A stretch of 64,000 nucleotides of DNA from Perca fluviatilis (GCF_010015445.1 NC_053127.1:9999776-10063775), one strand, 5' to 3'. Counted from the stretch's first letter, positions 47,776-61,451 are shown. A program made the numbers and translations. Notes: a model not told the origin generated them from the sequence alone.

Positions 47776-48370
47776 ATTTTCTTTGTCGTCATGTTACCTG
47801 CATGAGGTAAATTAACTCCCTGTAGCCCTGTTTCTAAAAAAAATGCACGTGCTCCGCAGTTCAGAGCCTGCATTTTGGTGTTAGATGTTCACGCAGCGTT
47901 TGCAATTCTCAGCTTACTTCTGTCTCCTCACTCTTAATTAAAAGCCATGCTGGTGGAAGATGTCAGTTGCTTTTGCTGATGGCTAGCTGCACTGACTAAT
48001 TTCCCATCCGGAGAGGTGAGAGCCTCTGGAAAGGACACACCTGCCAACACGCTGTCAGCAAGCATGTGAAAGTAGTGGGATAATTGAGCCGCGCTCAGAG
48101 ATCTAATAGTGGAGAGGAATGGAGCAGTTTAATGGCCCTTTTGCTCACAGCAGGATTATGGCAGGTAAAGCATAGGACCTTTCTCTCGAATCCAAGGACT
48201 AAGGCTGTCACATTTGGATGTCATTAATGAGACAAGGCATTCATTAAATGTGCCAAATTACCATTGGGTATTGTAAGTGCAGCAAATGTAGCAATTGTTT
48301 CTTTAGACTTTTGTTGATGGCTACATGGGGAAGCCAACTTAGGAAAGTATTTTGTAGAGGAGAAGTTTAA

Positions 48371-50723
48371 AGGGGTGATAGAATGATTATATAGGGTATT
48401 TCACACTGTTCCTTATGGTCTCCTAATGGGGTATGTAACATTAGTTGGGCTGAAAATGGCCTGGTTTATATTTTATTGGCCCTTATGCATCCCTGTGTTT
48501 TGGCCCTATTTGTAACAAGAGCTTTTCTTCCAAATATGGTATGGTCATGAATATTTAGATGAGCTGCGCGCTGCTTGGTTGAGCCTTATCCCCGTACACA
48601 CGTAGAGACGCGCGCTGTTTGGTTGAGCGAATTGCCATACACACGCATTAGAGGTTGCGTGCTGATTGGTTGAGCGAATCCCCATACACACACATTAGAA
48701 ACGCGACAGAATCTCATATTCCAGACACTGCAATGTTTCCTTACCAAATTCACTTCTGAGACTTTTTTATGCGAGAAATCAGCTATATAAAGCTCAAATA
48801 TGGGCCGTTTTACGAAAATGGATGGCTAATTGCAAATTTGGTAAAACTGTGTGTCGGAGTTCAGCTGCCTGTGTTGCTGCCTCGCCGCCCGGCCTGCCTT
48901 CCTCCACAGACCCCGGCCTGCTGTGAGCTCGATTGAGCTCCGGCACGGCTGCTGCAGCCCACAGCACCTCATACCCGCGCAAAGTCACCGTTTGGGCTAA
49001 TGGACTACTACCAAACGCCGCTGCCCTGACAGAGCTCCAGGGCCTGCATCTCCTCTCTTCCTGCTAGCTAAATGGCCCGTGTGTGAGAGCGCGGTCAGCG
49101 AGCTTGTTACACCAGCAATCTCTTACCACATGTTACACACATGTCACTCCACTTAGCTATACAACATATACCTAAATGTCTTATAAAGCTAACAACGGTG
49201 TCCAATTTCAAGTTAATGAATATGTGTGAACTGTAAGGGTTTCGTTAGCTGCGACTGTCCCTTCAATCCTAGCTGTATGTATCTACAAATCACGGATAGT
49301 TAGCTTCATTTTCAGCGTAATTCGAGTATATTTACAGTTTGAATTTTTCGTCACGCTACTTATACAACATCTAACTAAATGTTTTATTAAGCTAACAACG
49401 GTGTCCGATTTCAAGTTAATGAATATTTGTGAGCTGTAAGGGTTTCGTTAGCTGCGACTGTCCCTTCAATCCTATGTGTACAGATTGCGGCTAGTTAGCT
49501 TCATTTTTGGTCGTAATTCGAGTATATTTACAATTTGAATTTCGTCACGCCACTTATACAACATCTAACTAAATGTTTTATAAAGCTAACAGCGGTGTCC
49601 GATTTCAAGTTAATGAATATTTGTGAGCTGTAAGGGTTTCGTTAGCTGCGACTGTCCCTTCAATCCTATGTGTACAGATTGCGGCTAGTTAGCTTCATTT
49701 TTGGTCGTAATTCGAGTATATTTAAAGTTTGAATTTCGTCACGCCACTTATACAACATCTAACTAAATGTCTTATAAAGCTAACAACGGTGTCCGATTTC
49801 AAGTTAATGAATTTTTGTGAATTCCAGAGGAATTCTAAGAGGAGGCTAGCTAGCTCTCATTGATAGAGCTCCATCCAGCCGCAGGCTCTATCAATGAGAC
49901 TCACGGACAAGCGGCGTTTATTTCCCCAATCGTTTGTTTAAATAACTCAACACATTATAATTACACACATTAAAAGAGTAACTGGAACCTGTGGTAAGAG
50001 AATGCTGGCGTAACAAGCTTGCTGACCGCGCTTTCACTCACATACACCGGGCATTTAGCTAGCAGGAAGAAGGGAGTTGCAGGCCCTGGAGCTCTGTCAG
50101 AGCAGCGGCGTTTCGTAGTCCATTAGCCCAAGACGGTGACTTTGTGCGGGTATGGAGTGCCGTGGGCTGCCAGCCTAACGGAGCTCAATCGAGCTCACAG
50201 CAGGCCGGGGTCTGTGGAGGAAGGCAGGCCAGGCAGCGAGGCAGCAACACAGGCAGCACCGGCCTCTGAAGTCCGACACACAGTCAGACAAAATTTGCAA
50301 TTAGACATCAATTTTCGTAAAACGGCCCATATTTGACCTCTACATAGTTGATTTCTCGCATAAAAAAGTGACAGAAGTGAATTTTATGGTAAAATAGCAT
50401 ATGAACAATGTATACAATTTCTGAGATCTGCACGACCTAGATTCAGAAGACTAACTGATCTAAGGTCAGTTGTGTACCCTATGCAAATGTTGGGGCGTGA
50501 CAAACACAGACTAGAGCCAAATGAGGAGGAGCCGCAATAGTTGACGTCAACTATGGGGCTCGTTGAGATTCGCCCGTTTTCAGAGGCAGTTTCAAATAGT
50601 GAGATTTGCAGAGAAAAGAGGTGTCAATGGGATTTAGAGGTTCTATGTATGTCCTAGTTACCCACTAAACTGTCATTATTCAACTATGACAAGGTAAAAT
50701 CAGTTTTGCTTTCTATCACCCCT
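48371..50723. mobile_element. 2.35-kb TTAA-flanked foldback element, family H
   Basis: TTAA at 48367-48370 and 50724-50727 bracket the ends AGGGGTGATAGAA and TTCTATCACCCCT, a perfect 13-bp inverted repeat. Long imperfect arms follow. For example GCAAATTTGGTAAAACTGTG, CAGACCCCGGCCTGCTGTGA and GCGCGGTCAGCGAGCTTGTT on the left are answered by complementary blocks at about 50300, 50190-50215 and 50010-50030. The centre is a tandem array (49155-49830) and a 14-bp stem hairpin (49856-49869 with 49885-49898). The mirrored 64- and 66-codon open frames at 48794-48988 and 50136-50336 are simply the two arms. No transposase. Confidence 0.9.
49155..49830. repeat. Tandem array, ~194-203-bp unit, 3-4 copies
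   Basis: The ACAACAT of each unit starts at 49161, 49364, 49558 and 49752. Spacing is therefore 203, 194 and 194. Each unit contains AAAGCTAACAACGGTGTCC, AAGTTAATGAATATTTGTGA, GGGTTTCGTTAGCTGCGACT and AATTCGAGTATATTTA. The last two full units are nearly identical; the first is most diverged. The final unit breaks off after AAGTTAATGAATTTTTGTGA. Confidence 0.93.
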
Positions 50724-52763
50724 TTAAGTCTGTGGTGTGTTATTAATGTGTGGGATCCACATCTGTATTGTGTATGTACATGCATGGTTTCTATGCTGAG
50801 TATGGAAACATTTGGGAAAGACGTGTTTAAAAATTTGGCCAACACTTCAAATGCTGTCCTTATGACTTGAAGAATGAGTCCTTGCAGACCTCCGAGACAG
50901 CAGGTGATCTTGGGTCGACTGACTTTCAAAGGGACAGATGGCATTGCCAACATCACGCACTGCCTGACAATCTGGTAGGTTAAAGGGACACAGTGGCAGG
51001 TTTTTGACAGCATTTCTTTGATGATTGTGTGCATACAAAATCATTTTTTTGGTTTGGTGATGATGATATGTTTATGGCCTTGGTTGAACCTGGAACCTGA
51101 TGATCCTGATTTTATAGAATTAGCGTGAAAGAAAGCCCTTTTTCTCACATAACGTTGGAATCAGAAGAACCTATCCAGTGATAAAGTAGCAGATTCTCCG
51201 ATGTCAGTCGAGGATAAATGTACAAAAATCTGCTTAGAATTCAAATAAAAAGATGCTCCTGAAAATGTCAGAGCTCGCCCTGTAGTCATTAAATTTTTTC
51301 ATTACAGATATTTTCTTCAGTATCGGAAGTAGTTAGTTAAAGAGCAAACAGGAACTGCTGGGAGCGGCAGCTAATTCCACCTAACTCTCACTGGTGCAAA
51401 TTCACCAACATGTAAAGAAGTATAAAATCGGACTCAGGTGTGACTGAGTCTATATGGTAATTATGGCATTCCTGTTAACATTACACAACGCATGATAGAA
51501 ACTAATAAATCAGTGATAAAACCTAGGAAAATTAGCTTTTCATTTCGTTATCTTGTTTTCTGCACTTTATGTTTGAGATTAGCACTAATCTATCCATTTT
51601 ATTTAGATATGTGTTCTGTGTTGAAAACCTGCAGAGAAAAAAACCTATCCAATATACTGTTGCATGTAATGTTTTATTTTCATAAAGGTGTCCTCAAACA
51701 TGTTCAGTACCAGTAAACATGACAAGCTATTATGAAATCATGACATGTCATGCTAAGACTATGTCATAAGCCTGTGAATAAGAGAAGGAAAACAGCACAT
51801 ACAGATGAGAGTTGAAAGAGTTAAAGGATTTTTGTTCACACTTTGCAGCATTGGCACAAAAGCTGTATTTCCCAGGTCCACGCTGGTCAACAAATACGTG
51901 GAATGTCTGAAAGGTGTCTTTCTGAAATGGAAACAGAATTTTATGAATTGTCTTTGGAGGGCAGAGATGGGGTGGGTAGGTCCCCTTAGAAAAAATTATA
52001 AAATGGAGTTTTGAAATTGTTTTGCGCATTGAATGCATCATGATGAGGAAGTGGAAACCAGTTTCAGCCCTTTAGAAAAGAAAAGGTTTGCGTAAAAGTG
52101 CTTTTTAATTATGAGAAGTCCATTATAGAATTCTACATCAGTGCCAATATGGGATCTCTTTATTTAAGATATGTGTGCACACAGAAAATAGATGTGATTG
52201 TATTTTGAGGCTGGCACTCAGTGGCTTGAACCTGTCTGTGGGGTTCTCTTCATATGAGGCACATATGCTGCATTAATTAGTTTCAGACTCACAGCCGAGT
52301 ATGGCAGGTGACAAACCTCTTCCTCCTCTCATAACTCACCTCCTGCTGAAAGTTAAGTGAACCTCGAACGTTCCGTCTGGCTTTCACATGATGAAATAGG
52401 CAAGGAAGTGTTGAAATAGACAGGGAAGTGTAATCAGTAGTGATTTTTCTCCTCACCTGTGACATCTGAGATCTGATGTGTTTAATCAGCCTGTGTTAAA
52501 AAGTTTGAGCAGGTTAACAACAGACACACCTTTTTATGTGCCTTGTTGAGTTGTGGAGTTGTACTTTTGGAGTACAAAGTTGCACCACTGGCAGCTGACC
52601 CATCATAACCCTTGTACAGTAGTCATATATTGAGCAGATAGAAGTGCCAGGCTAAACCCCAAGTCCATCCTCCATATCCTCCATCCAAACTTCATGCTAC
52701 GTGGTTGTTTTTTTTTACTGCAGAAATTGACAAATGAAAATATTTCACTGTTATTATGTCTGT

Positions 52764-53030
52764 GGGCGGCTGTGGCTCAGGTGGTAGAGCGGTCATCTAC
52801 CAATTGGAAGGTCAGTGGTTCTATCCCTGGCCCTGCAGTCCCATGTGGAAGTGTCCTTGGGCGAGACACTGAATGGGAATGTTTATCTGATGAGCAGGTT
52901 GCACCTTGTACCTTGTACGGTAGCCTTGGCCACAGTGGATGAATGGGGTATGGTTTCTGTACTATGTTAAAGCCCTTTGAGTAGACGTTAAGACTAGAAA
53001 AGCGCTATATAAATGCAGTCCATATACATT
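52764..53030 (+). repeat. tRNA-derived SINE-like repeat, family S1, copy 3 (full length)
   Basis: GGCGGCTGTGGCTCAGGTGG (box A-like) and GGTTCTATCCC (box B with one change) are followed by TGTCCTTGGGCGAGACACTG, TGATGAGCAGGTTGCACCTT, CTTTGAGTAGACGTTAAGAC and the end AAAAGCGCTATATAAATGCA. This is the reference copy for the truncated ones at 12880, 15847 and 17131. The 82-codon open frame over its head is not a gene. Confidence 0.85.
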
Positions 53031-54796
53031 TACTCTTTCAAATGTACATGAATTATTATACTTTTTTTGGTTAGATGACCTAATATTACTTTAATAGCGC
53101 TGTGTAATTCTGTACAATTTTCTAATGTCCATTAGGCAACCAGATGCACACAAATTAGTGAAACAATTTCCCATGAATCCAGACTTCCTCAATCATCCCC
53201 ATCTGTCAGCCAGCTCTGCTACCTGCTGAAATGGTAACACCTGCAGTCTCTCACCAACTGCTGTTACATTGTCTCTCACGAGCCCTTTATAAACCTCGCT
53301 AACAATGTAGCATATTACCAACAGTAATTCTATATAAAATAGCAATAAACACCCGTGTTATTGCTGACAACAAATCATATGATGTTTACGTAATGTGTTA
53401 GTAATCTGCCCTTGAGGAAACGTCATGAGGATACATCATCTCAGGACCATGATTGTCTGTACAAAATTGCCTGGCCATCCAGCCAATAGAAATATTTTCG
53501 TGTGGGCCAACGTGGTAAACCCACAGACTGCCCAATTATTGTCTGCACATTCTACAGTATATGCCTCAATTAGCCCACAATGTTTTGTCTTGGGTTAATA
53601 GACATAGCCATTTAATGGTTAAACATTTCTCAGATACCATGTATTTTGTAAATATTCATATTGATTTATATGATAATAACTTTTTTATCATGAATTGGAT
53701 GATACTCTAAGCACGAGGCAGGCATAATTTCTCACAAGTTTTAGTGACAAAATAGGATCCCAAGGCACGTGACCTGCATGTTCCTTGTTTTATAAAGCTC
53801 TTATTAGGTTCAGTGTTGCAATGACAGCAACTAAGTTTTGCAACTTTCATCCGAGACAGTTGTAGTGTTTTTGTCTGCTCAGCTGGGCCGGTGTTGGCAT
53901 GGACGACAACAGGGCAGAGAAAAGAAAACTCAATTATGACTAGAGTTTGTGAGGACACAATTTTATTCAGTAGGATGGGATATGGGTTACATCTTCCGCA
54001 AAAAATAATAATCACATCTGAGAGGAAATTTAAATGGATTATCAATCGCCAGTGCAAAAGTAGCCCCTTTCTTCTCTCTTTTCCTCTCAGCAGATGTTTG
54101 CCCTTCGAGGCTTTGGTCACTCTCTCTCGTGTCATTTAATCAGTCTGGGCAGAAAGGCCTGGAATAAATGTTTTCCCAATTTGATGAAGCTCCAACCAGG
54201 GATTTGTCATTGCAATGATATTCATTTTAAAAGTCTATCAATAAACAATACCCTCAGTAATCCCTGTAGATAGGACAACCCCAGTTGTGGGGCTCATCCA
54301 TTGTCACTGGCTTCACTCACTTTTAGCTGCTCTGATACAACTTCTGGCTATAATGTGAGCTGTATATGTGAAATACAGCAGATTTTCTTTCTCGTTTTTT
54401 CCTGACTCCATCCATGCATGTAAGCTGGTCTGAGTTTCCTTTGAGGTGAGGCTTGGATTAGAAGCCGACACCGTGCACTCAGCCCTGTTCAAGGATTTTA
54501 TTATCAGTGCTGGTTTTTGTCAGCGTTACTACACCTGGCGGAGATTGTGCCGCAACACTGCTCCTCAAAGACGGAAAAATAGCATGACAATGCAGGCATA
54601 CAGGGACCATGATAACAAAGAAAATATTCCGCTAGGCCTGCATCTTTACATAATGACCAGTTCCATTTTCTTTCCTCTCAGCTCTGCAGCATTTACTGTA
54701 TGTGAGCAGCCACAATTTTTGCAACAAAGGTCAAACCTCACAGAGTCCTTTGATGCACTTTGGAATGACCATGCTGTGCTGGCTCAGCAAAAATTA

Positions 54797-54798
<2 letters not shown>

Positions 54799-54882
<84 letters not shown>
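54799..54882. repeat. (AT)n microsatellite
   Basis: Forty-two uninterrupted AT units. Tyr/Ile-repeat open frames on both strands across it are artefacts. Confidence 0.97.
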
Positions 54883-54886
<4 letters not shown>

Positions 54887-55839
54887 CTAGTCCTTTTGAG
54901 ACTTCCTGACATTATTAACATACATCCTTGTTTTCTCTGCTGGTAGCCTATCTTTATGCACAGTATGTGTGAGAGCATGCAGAGGAGTTATGTAGAGTCT
55001 AGCACTAACTAGAAAGTGGTGTAGCAAAAAAAAAAAGAAAGTGGCACAGTATAATTCATCTGCTTGTTGAAACCGTATGCCGTGTTTTTACTGCATGATA
55101 CGGCGCTGTTCTGCTCAACTCGCTCAAGTCATTTTCTCTTTTTGTCTTCCACTCCAGATAGTACCCACTCAGTGTAGGCGTGATTATCAGCCGATCGCCA
55201 TAGCTATCTCGAGTGAAACAGCCGTGACGTCATCTTCAACGCGAAACTCGCCAGATCCCTTTGTCAACAACCAAACAGACGATTGTCTCCACTTTGGGAG
55301 TGAAAAAAAAATGTGCGGTCGCTATTGACGGTAGCTTGGCTATTTCAAAATTGTGGGTTTGTGCAGGATGTCCCCTGTTGCACTCGTGATTATACTCTCT
55401 AACCAATCATTGGTCTGCAGTGTTTTAACTCCACGTTCTAGTATTAGCTCAGCTCAGTTGGAACCTAGACCAACACACTGCCCAGCTTTTGCTCCTGGGA
55501 AATAAAAAAAAAGGGAGTCGAGCTGGACCATTCAGTGGAAAAGCGACATTGGAGACGTGTAAGGCAGTGGCAATAATTGGTGATGGCGAGGTCTGGTATG
55601 GTACATTCCTCCATTTTGGACTCATTTTTATTACAGGTCAGCCTCGTCAAGATAATTTGCAATTGGTCAACCTACAAGTCTGCACAATGAAGTTCCCCAA
55701 AGTTGAACTCTACGCAACTTTACTTTGACCTTGCAGTCTTGGGTTTGAATATTTTACACTGTGTAAACATCATATAGCTGCAATGAAAACCTGGAACAAG
55801 CTGATACACAATACCAGCCTGTTCAGAGTGCAATGTCTT

Positions 55840-56150
55840 GAAAACTATTAGATGGATTGTCATTAAATGTGGTACAAACATTCATGTCCCCGTCAGGATC
55901 AATTGTAATAGATTAGGTGATCACTTAGCTTTTCCTCTAGCACCACCATCAGGTCAAAATTTCAAGTTGTTGACTTTGGTTTGGGACCAAATACCTGCAA
56001 AACTAATGACATTCCCGTCAACCTCAGTAAACACTGTGAGCGTGTTAGCATGCTGATTTTAGTATTAACCTCAAAGCACCATTTACGCCTATAGTATAAG
56101 TAGAACTGCCAACGCTGCTGTTGACTCTTTAGTCTTGTTCCAACCTTAAA
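55840..56150 (+). repeat. Dispersed fish repeat, family E, sense copy
   Basis: ACTATTAGATGGATTGTCAT, ACATTCATGTCCCCGTCAGG, TAGCACCACCATCAGGTCAA, GACCAAATACCTGCAAAACT, GTGTTAGCATGCTGA and CTCTTTAGTCTTGTTCCAAC occur in this order. The antisense copy is at 33475-33840. Class unassigned. Confidence 0.65.
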
Positions 56151-59100
56151 ATAACTCAAGAGGAAATTAAGAAGAAAACCAACCTGGTTAAGGCATTAAC
56201 AAAGTTGTTTGACTTGATAAACATAACCAGACCCTAACCATAGGGGTGACCGAAAAAAGCTTGTATGAATCATATGGGTTGTTTTGATGTGCAAAACAGA
56301 CGCTTGCTAAAGACACTGGCATGGTGTTTCCTGAATGCTGCAAAGTAGTGAAACATATAAGTTAAGGAAAAACTCAGAAGCAGCTCAACTCATTTCACAT
56401 AAGTGAAGAAGGTTTGGGAGACTTATGACTTTGGCATTTAATACTCAATTGAGGAGACAATTAAGCAGGCAGTACAGTTTAACCACCATGTGTTATTTTG
56501 TAGTGCCGTCCCAACTCTCTGAAGTTCCTGTCTTCCTGAACGTGTATTTAAACTCATGCTGGAGGCATTACATTTAGCTGAACCTTTGAGGTAAACAAAG
56601 ATATGGCGCCTAAACACAGATGCTAAAGCCTAGTTCAGCCTATGGGAAGTATGCTAAAGTGTGGCTGGCCCTCCGACCTACAAAAGGAGACGTTCCCTTA
56701 TCATACAGCTGCCTAGGTGCCCTGAATCTGTAGAGTGACAAACATAATTATACATGAACAGGTTTAGAGACTGGCCGAATATTATCGTACCCTGACCTGT
56801 GACCTATGACCTGATGTTGTCTAAGCTTTCTCTTTAATCTCATCATACCACAACGGTGTTTCCAGAAATTCCACCACATATAAGTCTACAGTGAAAAAAC
56901 TATGAAAAATAGAGTGAAGCCGGAATGTTGATTTTGGAAAATAGGTAGAATCAGTGAGGAAAGATATAAAAGGTGCGTGTAAACAGATCATCTCTGTGTA
57001 CAACCTTGACCAGAGAATGTCCTGCAGTCTGTTTACTGCATGTATGCAAATGTAGCCATTGTCTCAGACTCTTTTTTTCCAGGATTAGCCCCTCATTTCC
57101 TTGGCACAGTTCCTTCACCCAGGGATGTCTCTGCTGTGTACACAGATCTACACAAAGCCCCCGATGTCATTTCACTGATACTATTCTGTCTCACAACACG
57201 AGGAGACACAGACTCCTCTGTTGTTATTATCACTATACCAAGAGCATGGGAGGCACAGGGCTTGACTTAGGGAGTCAATTTAATCGACGCCTTACACTTT
57301 CACCTTGACGAGATTTTTCTCTTCGTAACACTTAAACACAGTTTTACGTTTCGATGATGAGTTACGTAAAGGAATACATCACTCTGTTCAAGTCAAAAGA
57401 TTACATTTTCCAACGCAAGGGAATCCTCAGATGTCTGGGGTCAGGCTTAGAAAAATCATTCAACGTGAACACACGCAAATCAGGCTTCTGACCACCTTCC
57501 ACATCCACAAGCATAAATCCTGGGGAGTTTTTCAGCCGTTTGAAATGGCAGAGGCTGGAGACAGCTCAGTGACAGCGGGATGGAAGGAGAGTGTTGGTGT
57601 GTGTGTGTGGGGGTTGAAGGGGTTTGATAATCACACATGAGAGAAGAAAGGGCAGTCTGGTGGATGGAGAGAAGATCCTTCTCATTTTTTCTCCAAACAC
57701 TGTCCCCATTAACAGGACTGATGTGCATCTCTGCAACAAGCTGCAAACTCATTTGGCCTAGGGAGCCATAGAGAGTCCTCAATGTGTTCGGATAAGTGAC
57801 TCCTGAGACCACTAAAAGCCATTATTAGAAGGTGTTTATTGAGCTAGCCGTGGCCTAGATACAGCTTAATATCCTGAGAACCGTTATAGCCCATAATTAT
57901 ATTACATTTTGGATGAAAACCGACTGTGATTAGATAAATGATGAATAGCTCCATCAGAAGAAGAGAAGAAAAAAAAAGATAAGGTGCAAGGTTTCTTAGG
58001 AGATAATGCACTATTGGCTTATTTCTACAAGGAGTTGGAACATTTGCTTTCCTTCTCATGACTGCATTGCTTGGCACCGAAACATAGACTCCATTACATA
58101 TACACAAAAATATATGTTACATGAGGATTAACAGAAACAAAAAAGAAATACCAGCTTCTTTTGTATGACCTTATCCTACACAGCTGTCTGCCAGCTGTAA
58201 ATTAGACATTATTCAATCTCTTTTCCAACATTGCATTGCAGTTTCTTTTTCAACTATGTTTGAGCTTTCTATTTTAAAAGCAGGCCCAGGGGTTTGTGCC
58301 AGAAAGTGAAAGTTGAAGTTGAAAACTGGTGATGATGTCTTATTTTCAGTAGACAATGCTGTAGTATAACTGCTAATTATAACTAACGTTTTGCTGCAAA
58401 AAATAATGAAAAAGGATGTGAATTCTAAGAAAATGAAGTGTCACCGTCCTCTTTGCTTTGTCTAATTGAATTACAGCAAAATGATGTTACAGCCCCCCTC
58501 CCAATCCCTGCATAAGTGTAGAAAAGATCATTTGAAAAGGAAGTCCATGCTGCTGTCTGTCGTGTTACATCTGACCTTGTGGTTTATTTTAATGCCTCTC
58601 TTCACTCCCTTCACTCACTTACTAGGACCCACCTCTAATTTTACACATAAAGTAGCATATGCTTCTTATCTTGGAGTGGGCTATGATATAGAGATGGTGT
58701 CGTTTGCATAATGGGAAATGTAGGTTCCATATTTTTTGGTGCTTGATATCCTAAAAGTTAGGATATTTCGGCCTATGCTGCATCCATTTTGACTTTTCTT
58801 ATTTTATACACCTGTCACTTAAGAGCCCTCCAAATTTTTTAAAGTGCAATTCTGAAAGTAGTAGAGTATTCTTTTAATATCACACGTTGAGTTCCTCAAG
58901 CGGAGTGTTTTTTTTTTTTTCAGTCACCGTAACATATATCAAAAGTAATGAGACCTTTAAATCACAGACAACACTTTTCAGAGTCAGCGATCACTGAGGC
59001 TGGTAAGCCATAAATGTCTCAAATCACTGTTGAAGTCAATATTGTATGACATTGATTTCATTCATTTTAATTTTCAACTTTATTTTGACCCTCTAGCTAC

Positions 59101-60198
59101 CTCTTTTTGTTATGGCACTGCTGTCTTTTTAACGTGAAACCCTTTTGGACCTTTTCAAAAATACTCAATAAATCTTAGGCCAAGTCACTCTGTATGTACG
59201 CAGTGTAGTGTGCTGCCCGAGAGGCAAAGGATTTAACTGACATTTTTAAATAGGTTCAATGAATAGGTTCATTGGGACTTTAATTACATTCACTTTTTAA
59301 CCGAGAGTGTTGTGGGCAATGGAAGTGAATCTTGACAAGCCAATGTGCTCTTATGACATCCCACCCATATAGTGCTGCTGCATTCCTGATTGCCCTTCTA
59401 TCTGCAGGCAGGATGGGCACGCCAGTGAAATTCTAATGCTTAATTAGCAGATTAGAAGATCCAATTAGGAGATCTCCTCTCTCTCTCAAATCAAGCCTCT
59501 GTCAACATGTCCTATGAAAATGAGACACTCCACGTTCCCACTTAAGGTGGGCGTTTCTCCCCCTGCTAAAATGACTACTCTTGATTGACTGACTGTTGCA
59601 TCCTTTGTTTAGCCCTGTGGATAACTAATTTGAAGCCCATTCGTGATTAATCATTTATATTTCAGGCACATTTCAATGGGAGACTGTGCTGTGTGTCAGA
59701 GTTAAAATGAGTCCAGACTGAAATGGACGCTACACGAAAACGTAGAGCTTGTGTTGTGTTTAAAAAAACAAAACATTTACATAAAATGTAGGCATGTGGT
59801 TATGATTATGTGTATATGACTGTTCAAGAAAACACTTTCAGTCTTCCAGTTTTATTTGGAAAGGCCAAATGTTACATAGTTTTGGCGCCCACTAGACTTG
59901 TACTTGTTGAAGTTGTACAACCAAGTAACAAGACCACACTCCCATGACATTTTTTGTAAACATCAATGGTACCCAGAAGACAAATCCTTTTTTTTTTCCT
60001 ATCCAAAGTTTTGACTCCCTGAGTTGTTGTTCCTGTATATACATTATAAAGTTTAAAACAGCTGATATTATATTCATACACCCAATAATTATAACATCCC
60101 TACACCCCTAGTTTATTGTCTATAGCATCATCATAAAATCCCTCTCTTCGCAGCCTCCAACAGAACAACTTCTACAAAACTAGCTGTTTGTGCTTTAA

Positions 60199-60870
60199 AG
60201 CTGCATTAATTAGTGTTTGGCCACTAGGGGGCAGAAGAACTCAAAAAAAAAGCTCACTGACCAACGTTATATCATACAAAAATGTATGCACACCAAAACG
60301 TAAGATCGTACGAAACTAGGAGACCGCCGGCTGGTCACGTGACGTCGGCTACAGTGGCTGGCTACGAGCTCCATGAAGCCGAGCGGCAGTTGATGCCAAC
60401 AGACCTCCGGCACAGCTCGGTCATATCAGCGGCAGTTAGTAGATGTGTTTAGCCGCTACAGAGCTCTGCGACGCCGGCTACTGTGCTCCGCGTGGTGCTC
60501 CATCGTATCAGCGGTAGTTGGTTGTTCAGTTAACCCAAGAATAGGTGACTTTGAGCTGGGTACGGAGCACCGCGAGCTGTTTGTAGCTTCGGCGGACATT
60601 ACGGTTAAGTTTAGGCCACAAAATATAAGAGTTATGCGGCTAGTTAAGTTAGGAAAAATATTGTGTTTTGGATTAAAACACTCCCAAGGAACACACGTTT
60701 CTTGGGTGAAGGTCTTTTGTTTTTCCCGGGAAGCAAACTCCCTGGCTTGAAAGTCCTGTGATTTAACACCCCACGCAGTGTTGATACGGAAACAAACTAT
60801 GTGTCGATGTGCTGTAGAACCAAACCAATAAGCTAAAATATGCTAAAGAGAGCTGCAGTTTGGTGGTAAG
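60199..60870. mobile_element. TTAA-type element, left end intact, right end unclear
   Basis: Preceded by TTAA (60195-60198), it begins AGCTGCATTAATTAGTGTTT and GGCCACTAGGGGGCAGAAG. The interior is GC-rich with CGAGCGGCAGTTGATG and AGGTGACTTTGAGCTGGGTA-CGGAGCACCGCGAGCTG. The latter is related to GGTGACTTTGTGCGGGTATG-GAGTGCCGTGGGCTG in the foldback element at about 50132-50167. The right end fades near 60870. The 101-codon open frame at 60445 is unsupported. Confidence 0.6.
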
Positions 60871-61073
60871 TGTCTGTTGATTTGACACTGCGATAAAAAG
60901 AAGGTTGAGGAACAGCTGTCAAACTTTACTGAAAATTCTCTTTTGAGTCATGATCACAAAATGAATGGCCACATGGCTCTTTCAAATAGGTTAGTTATAT
61001 ATACAGCACCAACCATTTTGGGATATTGATTGTGAATTCATTCTCCACACATGCGTGAAAGCACTTACTTTAA

Positions 61074-61451
61074 AGCTATACTACAGTTTCTGTCGCCCCC
61101 ATGAGGAATTCTAAGTAATGACAACAAAACTGTTTGGCGCGTCCACATGATACAAGCCTTCAGTGATCGTACACGCGCCCCCACCCCTCCTCCACACAGT
61201 TGCTTGTAGCCAAGGAGGACACAGAGGATTAAAAAACCATGATGGACTCTTCAGAAGAGGTAATTATCTTCACTCGAGCTTCTGCGCAGGAAAGTCGCTG
61301 GACGCCACAATCTTCTCAACACAGCCATACTGAGAAATACAGAGAGAGTTGTGTGGAGCTGATAGTCTTAATTGGCTGTGTAGCAACTCATTTGGCAATG
61401 GCTTGAATGTATCGGATGTTGATTAATATCAAAAAGTTACGCACTAAAGCT
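61074..61451 (+). mobile_element. TTAA-flanked MITE, family B, copy 2
   Basis: TTAA at 61070-61073 and 61452-61455 flank ends AGCTATACTACAG and GCACTAAAGCT, with short inverted termini AGCT(A/T)TA. The interior includes TTCTGTCGCCCCCATGAGG, AATTCTAAGTAATGACAACA, AGGTAATTATCTTCACTCGA and CAATGGCTTGAATGTATCGG. The opposite-strand copy is at 8898-9264. Confidence 0.9.

Noticed and set aside
48794..50336. Two similar small proteins on opposite strands
   Set aside because: They are the mirrored arms of the foldback element, not coding sequence.
52764..52870. Functional tRNA gene
   Set aside because: Box A and B are present but no acceptor stem closes and the sequence continues into a SINE body and tail. 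The same holds at 15847 and 44655.
54446..54946. 166-codon open frame
   Set aside because: A third of it is Tyr-Ile repeats from the AT microsatellite.
60445..60750. 101-codon open frame as a gene
   Set aside because: It lies in a TTAA-type repeat and shares sequence with another non-coding element.
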